From: Pseudomonadota bacterium
GTDB taxonomy: Bacteria; Pseudomonadota; Alphaproteobacteria; Rhizobiales; Hyphomicrobiaceae
Assembly (NCBI GenBank): GCA_023387235.1
Contig: JAEWIJ010000031.1
Location: 1-9,528, forward strand
Direction: 5' to 3'
Length of the DNA: 9,528 bases
Shown here: positions 6,342-9,528 of the stretch, piece by piece
Numbering within the stretch: position 1 is the first letter of the stretch
Layout of the letters: each line of letters starts with the position of its first letter
Notes under the pieces: generated by a model
Told to the model about the DNA's origin: nothing
The model's database searches: none
What the model saw: the letters and a program-made list of their open reading frames with translations, nothing else
Translations under genes and position numbers: made by a program

Positions 6342-7418
6342 TCAGCGTCCCTTCCCCTTGCCTTTCGCGCGCGTCGAGAAGCGCGCGTTGCCGAGCCCGG
6401 TGCCGATCGTGAGAATGCCCCAGTGCTTGCGCTTCTGGGCGAGCGGCAGATGGCTCAGTCCCTGCACGACGGCGTCATTGTGCATGACGACCATGGTCTC
6501 GTGATCACCGATGTGTGGAATGCTCTCGATGACGGCTGTCGGGAAATTGAAGCGGCTGCTTTCCCAGTTGCCCGGCAGGTTCTGCGCGCCGCGCGCAATA
6601 CTGCCGTCGGCCTCGATGATGCCGGGACATCCGACGCCGACGACCGGCGCGAGCGAGATCTTCTCCTTCTTCGCCGTCTTGATCAGCGACTGCAGCAGAT
6701 CCGTCAGGTGCTCGATGGTTTCCGTCCGGGAGACTTTCTCGTCGGCGTGACGCCACAGATGCGACTCGGCAATGCGGGCCGAGGAGAGATCCTTGGCCTT
6801 GCCGAGCCGCAGCTCGACGATGCCGGCGCGAATGTTCGTGCCACCGATATCGACGGCAAGAATGCCGCTATGCCCTTCGAGCATCCACGCCGGCAGGAGG
6901 TGCGCCGCGCCGATCAGGCCCGCCTCGTCGGGATCATGCGTGATCAGCTCGAGATCGACATCGAAGTCCTCCGCCTTGAGCAGCGCCCCGGCGCGGCCGA
7001 TGGCGAGTTCGCCGATGCGGCTCGCGCGAAATCCGCCGCCGAAGACGATGGCCTCCGTCCCGGCCCAGGCCTTGTTCTTGAGAAAGCGGTGCAGCACCGT
7101 GAAGAGTGCCTGCGCGTAATCCTCGATCGCGCTGAGAACGATGCCGGCCGCTTCGACGGAGCCGCTCGCGAGCAGCTCGTCGAGCTGCTTCTTGCTGATG
7201 TCGGCGGTCTTGGTATCGCCGAGCGGATCGTCGCCGGCAGCCGCCTTGTGGCGCTTGCGCCAGTCGTCGAGCGCCTCGCGGAAGGCATCGCGTCGGGCCT
7301 TGTCGCCGATGAAGCCGTCGGCGTCCTCGAGCTCCAGGTTGTAGCTGTCGACCGTCACGCTCGGCAGGGTCGCAGCGCCGTGCGTGGGGAGCGTCGGGCG
7401 ATCGGCAGTGTCGGCCAT
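6342..7418 (-). CDS. ROK-type sugar kinase-like protein with permuted domain order
   Basis: Predicted soluble actin-fold (ASKHA) protein of 358 residues, related to ROK sugar kinases and regulators but with the halves swapped. Residues about 75-175 look like the normal ROK C-terminus: ISKKQLDELLASGSVEA, IVFGGGF (124-130, with GGG at 127-129) and DEAGLIGAA (164-172). After about 12 residues comes the normal N-terminus: the phosphate loop AVDIGGTNIRAG (188-199), GVGCPG (261-266), NLPGNW, the catalytic-type pair N314-D315 (VMHNDAVVQG) and GTGLGN (339-344). It ends in a Lys/Gly tail. The usual GExGH sugar motif and the CxCGxxGC zinc motif are absent. No helix-turn-helix is seen, so it is not a NagC-type repressor. 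Start ATG 7416-7418 has only a weak upstream GAG-rich element. It could be a kinase with an altered pocket or a non-catalytic sensor. I have a memory of similar full-length proteins in other Hyphomicrobiales, which suggests a stable family rather than a local accident. Confidence 0.85.
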   Translation of the reverse strand: MADTADRPTLPTHGAATLPSVTVDSYNLELEDADGFIGDKARRDAFREALDDWRKRHKAAAGDDPLGDTKTADISKKQLDELLASGSVEAAGIVLSAIEDYAQALFTVLHRFLKNKAWAGTEAIVFGGGFRASRIGELAIGRAGALLKAEDFDVDLELITHDPDEAGLIGAAHLLPAWMLEGHSGILAVDIGGTNIRAGIVELRLGKAKDLSSARIAESHLWRHADEKVSRTETIEHLTDLLQSLIKTAKKEKISLAPVVGVGCPGIIEADGSIARGAQNLPGNWESSRFNFPTAVIESIPHIGDHETMVVMHNDAVVQGLSHLPLAQKRKHWGILTIGTGLGNARFSTRAKGKGKGR

Positions 7419-7531
7419 TTTGTGCGGATCTCGATGTTCTGGGGATCAAAGCGCGGAGGAGCCGCGCTGCTCGCCGACTGAACGGCCGAATGACGGTCCG
7501 GGTTCCCAATCTGATGTCTGAGCAATAGTGC

Positions 7532-7552
7532 CGCGGGGGTTAAGCCTCCGCG
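7532..7552. repeat. Hairpin-forming inverted repeat in the ROK/trpS gap
   Basis: CGCGGGGG (7532-7539) pairs with CCTCCGCG (7545-7552) around a TTAAG loop, with one G-T wobble. It lies upstream of the proposed trpS promoter in the 213-base divergent gap. There is no T-run, so it is not a standard terminator; it could be a protein-binding palindrome. Confidence 0.3.
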
Positions 7553-7572
7553 CGGGCTGTCACACGCCACCC

Positions 7573-7601
7573 CTTGCCGCCGCCCAATGGGCAGGCCATA
7601 A
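7573..7601 (+). promoter_or_regulatory. Candidate trpS promoter
   Basis: CTTGCC (7573-7578), a 17-base spacer and CCATAA (7596-7601) approximate the alphaproteobacterial sigma-70 pattern. The leader to the ATG at 7632 would be about 25 bases, with AGGA at 7619-7622 as ribosome binding site. No room is left for a leader-peptide attenuator or T-box. Confidence 0.4.
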
Positions 7602-7631
7602 ACCGGCGCGCTTCCACCAGGACACTGAACG

Positions 7632-8675
7632 ATGATCGAGCTCAAACCCCGCGTCTTCTCAGGCATGCAGCCGACCGGCAGCCTGCACCTCGGCAACTAT
7701 CTGGGGGCGCTCATCAACTGGGTGGCCATGCAGAAGACGCACGAGTGCATCTACTGCGTCGTCGACCTCCACGCGATCACCGCCGAGTGGCTGGAGCCGG
7801 AGGAGCTGCGCCAGTCGATCCGACGCGCCGCCGCGGCCTATATCGCCTGCGGCATCGACCCGAAGACCAGCATCCTCTTCAACCAGAGCCAGGTGCACCA
7901 GCACGCGGAGCTGGCCTGGATCTTCAATTGCGTCGCCCGGCTCGGCTGGCTGAACCGCATGACGCAATTCAAGGAGAAGGCGGGCAAGGATCGCGAGAAC
8001 GCCTCGGTCGGTCTCTACGCCTATCCGAACCTCATGGCAGCGGACATCCTCGTATATCGCGGCACGCACGTGCCCGTCGGCGAGGACCAGAAGCAGCATC
8101 TGGAGCTTGCCCGCGACATCGCGCAGAAGTTCAACAACGACTGGCGCGAACCGATCGTCGCCAAGGGCTATGCGGACGGGATGTTCTTTCCGCAGCCCGA
8201 GCCGATCATTCTCGGGCCCGCGACACGCGTCATGAGCCTGCGTGACGGCACTAAGAAAATGTCCAAGTCGGACCCTTCCGACCTCTCGCGCATCAACCTC
8301 ACGGACGATGCGGACGCGATCGCGCGCAAGATCCAGCGGGCGAAGACGGACCCTGACGCGCTCCCATCCGAGCCGAAGGGGCTCGACAACCGTCCCGAGG
8401 CCGACAACCTCACCGGCATTTACGCGGCGCTGGCGGGCTCGACGCAGGAATCTGTCTTGAAGGAGTTCGGCGGCGGCCAGTTCTCGACCTTCAAGAAGGC
8501 GCTCGCCGATCTGGCCGTGGCCAAGCTCGCGCCCATAACTTCCGAGATGACGCGGCTTTCCGCCGATCCGGCCGAGATCGACCGCATTCTCGCCGACGGC
8601 GCCCGGCGTGCGCGTGAAATCGCCCAACCGATCATGGACGAGGTCAAGGACATCGTCGGCTTCGTCCGTTCGTGA
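7632..8675 (+). CDS. trpS: Tryptophanyl-tRNA synthetase
   Basis: Class I aminoacyl-tRNA synthetase of 347 residues, the usual bacterial TrpRS size, which charges tRNA-Trp in the cytosol. The Rossmann-fold opening is FSGMQPTGSLHLGNYLGA (9-26), whose HLGN (19-22) is the HIGH-type motif. The KMSKS loop is exact at 209-213. Other family hallmarks are QSQVHQHAELAWIFNC (85-100), YPNLMAADIL (131-140) and VPVGEDQKQHLELARDIA (147-164). The alpha-helical anticodon region runs to the C-terminus. AGGA sits 9 bases before the ATG. The universal stress protein gene follows after 72 bases on the same strand, an arrangement I recall as common in Hyphomicrobiales, so the two are probably cotranscribed. It is intact and presumably essential. 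Confidence 0.98.
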   Translation: MIELKPRVFSGMQPTGSLHLGNYLGALINWVAMQKTHECIYCVVDLHAITAEWLEPEELRQSIRRAAAAYIACGIDPKTSILFNQSQVHQHAELAWIFNCVARLGWLNRMTQFKEKAGKDRENASVGLYAYPNLMAADILVYRGTHVPVGEDQKQHLELARDIAQKFNNDWREPIVAKGYADGMFFPQPEPIILGPATRVMSLRDGTKKMSKSDPSDLSRINLTDDADAIARKIQRAKTDPDALPSEPKGLDNRPEADNLTGIYAALAGSTQESVLKEFGGGQFSTFKKALADLAVAKLAPITSEMTRLSADPAEIDRILADGARRAREIAQPIMDEVKDIVGFVRS

Positions 8676-8703
8676 TAGGCTGGACGCAGGCGAGGTGAGC
8701 TAA

Positions 8704-8725
8704 GGCGCGCGGATCGCTGCGCGCC
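8704..8725 (+). terminator. Strong intercistronic hairpin between trpS and usp
   Basis: GGCGCGC (8704-8710) and GCGCGCC (8719-8725) form a perfect 7-base stem, extendable by a G-T wobble and a G-C pair to 9 pairs around an ATCG loop. No T-run follows, so complete termination is unlikely. An attenuating or RNA-processing role that lowers or separates usp expression is more plausible. Confidence 0.5.
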
Positions 8726-8747
8726 CCCAGCAAGGGCAGGTCACTCC

Positions 8748-9251
8748 ATGGCCAAGCAGAGACGGGTCTTCGAGCAGGGGCACCACAGGAAATTCCTGGT
8801 GGTGGTCGACGAATCCCCGGAGGTCGAATCCGCGCTTTTCTACGCGGCGCTGCGCATCTCGCATACGAGCGGCAAGCTGCTGCTCCTCTACGTCATCGAG
8901 CCGCAGGAATATCAGCACTGGGCCGGCATCCGGCAGGTGCAGCTCGAGGAGGAGACCAACAAGGCGAAGGCGCTCTTCCGGCTCATGCGGCGCAAGCTCA
9001 ACAATGCGGGCTTCGAGGCCCTGGAGCACGAGGAGGTCATCCTCGAAGGCACCAAGTCCGAGCAGATCGTGAAGGCCATCGAGGACGACGAGGACATCGC
9101 CATCCTGGTCCTCGGCGCCTCGACCGATCCCAAGGGCCCAGGCCCCCTCGTCTCGGCGATCGGCTCGGGCCAGATGGCCGGGAGCTTCCTCGTGCCGATC
9201 ACCATCGTGCCGGGCAACCTGGCGTTCGAGGATCTGAAGGCCTTTGCCTGA
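8748..9251 (+). CDS. Universal stress protein (UspA family)
   Basis: Single-domain Usp protein of 167 residues with the Rossmann-like alpha/beta fold; the family helps cells survive growth arrest and stress, often binding ATP. The opening strand KFLVVVDESPEVESALFYAA (15-34) keeps the aspartate of the family. The middle holds LLLLYVIEP (44-52). The C-terminal ATP-loop region is ILVLGASTDPKGPGPLVS (119-136), ending in the last strand VPITIVPGN (149-157). The G-2x-G-9x-G-S/T signature is present only in altered form, with DPKGPGP inserted after GAS, so ATP binding is uncertain. AGG lies 7 bases before the ATG. It probably shares the trpS transcript through the intercistronic hairpin. The gene is complete although a foreign RHS fragment begins at its stop codon. 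Confidence 0.93.
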   Translation: MAKQRRVFEQGHHRKFLVVVDESPEVESALFYAALRISHTSGKLLLLYVIEPQEYQHWAGIRQVQLEEETNKAKALFRLMRRKLNNAGFEALEHEEVILEGTKSEQIVKAIEDDEDIAILVLGASTDPKGPGPLVSAIGSGQMAGSFLVPITIVPGNLAFEDLKAFA

Positions 9252-9528
9252 GCACAGGGCTCATGGTGCCGACGCCGTCGACGGCCGCAAGCGGCCGGTC
9301 GACCTGAGCCCGTGCGCCGAACGTCGGCGCGATCTCCGCCTCCGGCAGCCAGATGTATTCGCGCCTGGTGCCGCCGGGGTCCGGTGCCGTCGCTCTCGGC
9401 AATGACGTTGCCGAAGCGATCGTGCACGAAGTGCGTGAGGTCGGGCCCGGCATTGGTCAGCTCGCGAACGACAAGCTGCTCGATGCCGTTGTAGGCATAG
9501 CCCCAGATCAGCGCCCCCGAAGTTACCG
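9250..9528 (-). pseudogene. Frameshifted remnant of an RHS-repeat protein (partial at window edge)
   Basis: Read from the window edge on the minus strand, one frame gives WGYAYNGIEQLVVREL, then LTHFVHDRFGNVIAESDGTG. The next frame continues with GTRREYIWLPEAEIAP and VDRPLAAVDGVGTMSPVL. Both parts fit consecutive pieces of the RHS/YD-repeat core near its C-terminal end. A single extra base in the run of four G at 9376-9379 (C on the minus strand) explains the shift. Resemblance stops at the Leu codon overlapping the usp stop codon, just before the conserved tyrosine-rich HVDHL segment expected in the family, so the 3' end is also lost. Intact RHS proteins are large secreted or surface toxin-delivery shells; this one cannot make such a product. 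The 5' part lies beyond the window. Confidence 0.75.
9252..9315. repeat. Long two-part inverted repeat just after the usp stop codon
   Basis: Outer arms GCACaGGGCTCA (9252-9263) and TGAGCCCGTGC (9305-9315) are complementary with one bulge. Inner arms GTCGACGGCCGC (9277-9288) and GCGGCCgGTCGAC (9291-9303) pair with one bulge around AA. The structure begins one base after the usp stop and lies inside the RHS remnant. It could serve as a U-poor terminator for trpS-usp. Part of the inner symmetry may be a by-product of codons for the RHS segment VDRPLAAVDG. Confidence 0.55.

Noticed and set aside
5694..7481. A 595-codon open frame on the plus strand
   Set aside because: It crosses the DedA-like gene out of frame and runs antisense to the ROK-like gene. 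Its translation is Arg/Ala-rich without any motif, as expected for shadow frames in GC-rich DNA.
7502..7631. T-box or attenuator leader for trpS
   Set aside because: No T-box core or Trp-rich leader peptide is visible, and the probable promoter leaves only a very short leader.
1..9528. CRISPR arrays, tRNA or rRNA genes, insertion-sequence ends
   Set aside because: I found no spaced direct repeats, no cloverleaf-like CCA/TTCGA patterns, and no transposase motifs or terminal repeats with target duplications.

Overview
The window is a gene-dense, GC-rich stretch of chromosome. It most likely comes from an alphaproteobacterium of the Hyphomicrobiales (Rhizobiales) type. The grounds are the high GC at third codon positions, the alphaproteobacterial form of the PepA C-terminus, CTTGxx...CTATAx-like promoter elements, and the trpS-usp gene pair. 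The genus cannot be named from the sequence alone. There are eight intact protein genes and one broken, partial gene, with no RNA genes and no CRISPR array. No gap between genes exceeds 300 bases.

Layout: a TetR-type regulator (minus, 6-644) is divergent from a mandelate-racemase-like enolase-superfamily enzyme (755-1852). Convergent to that is pepA, a leucyl aminopeptidase (minus, 1923-3458). Divergent from pepA is recQ (3690-5621), followed by a DedA/VTT-type membrane protein (about 5731-6321). A ROK-type sugar-kinase-like protein (minus, 6342-7418) converges on it after a 20-base gap. A divergent intergenic region then leads to trpS (7632-8675) and a universal stress protein (8748-9251), probably one transcript. 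The right end (9250-9528, minus) is a frameshifted remnant of an RHS-repeat protein. Its homology ends exactly at the stop codon of the stress-protein gene.

Functionally the window mixes housekeeping (aminopeptidase, helicase, tRNA charging) with accessory functions. The TetR gene and the racemase-like gene share one 110-base control region, so the regulator probably controls the enzyme and itself. The other neighbours look like independent units.

The most unusual object is the ROK-like protein. Its motifs run in circularly permuted order: the canonical C-terminal half (GGG and AGLIGAA motifs) comes first, and the canonical N-terminal half (DIGGT, PG, ND, GTGLG) comes second. It also lacks the usual sugar/zinc-binding signature. 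Second in interest are an Arg-for-Lys exchange at the catalytic KxK motif of the racemase-like enzyme, and the RHS scar with a long inverted repeat abutting the stress-protein gene. I found nothing that clearly amounts to a multi-gene undescribed system.
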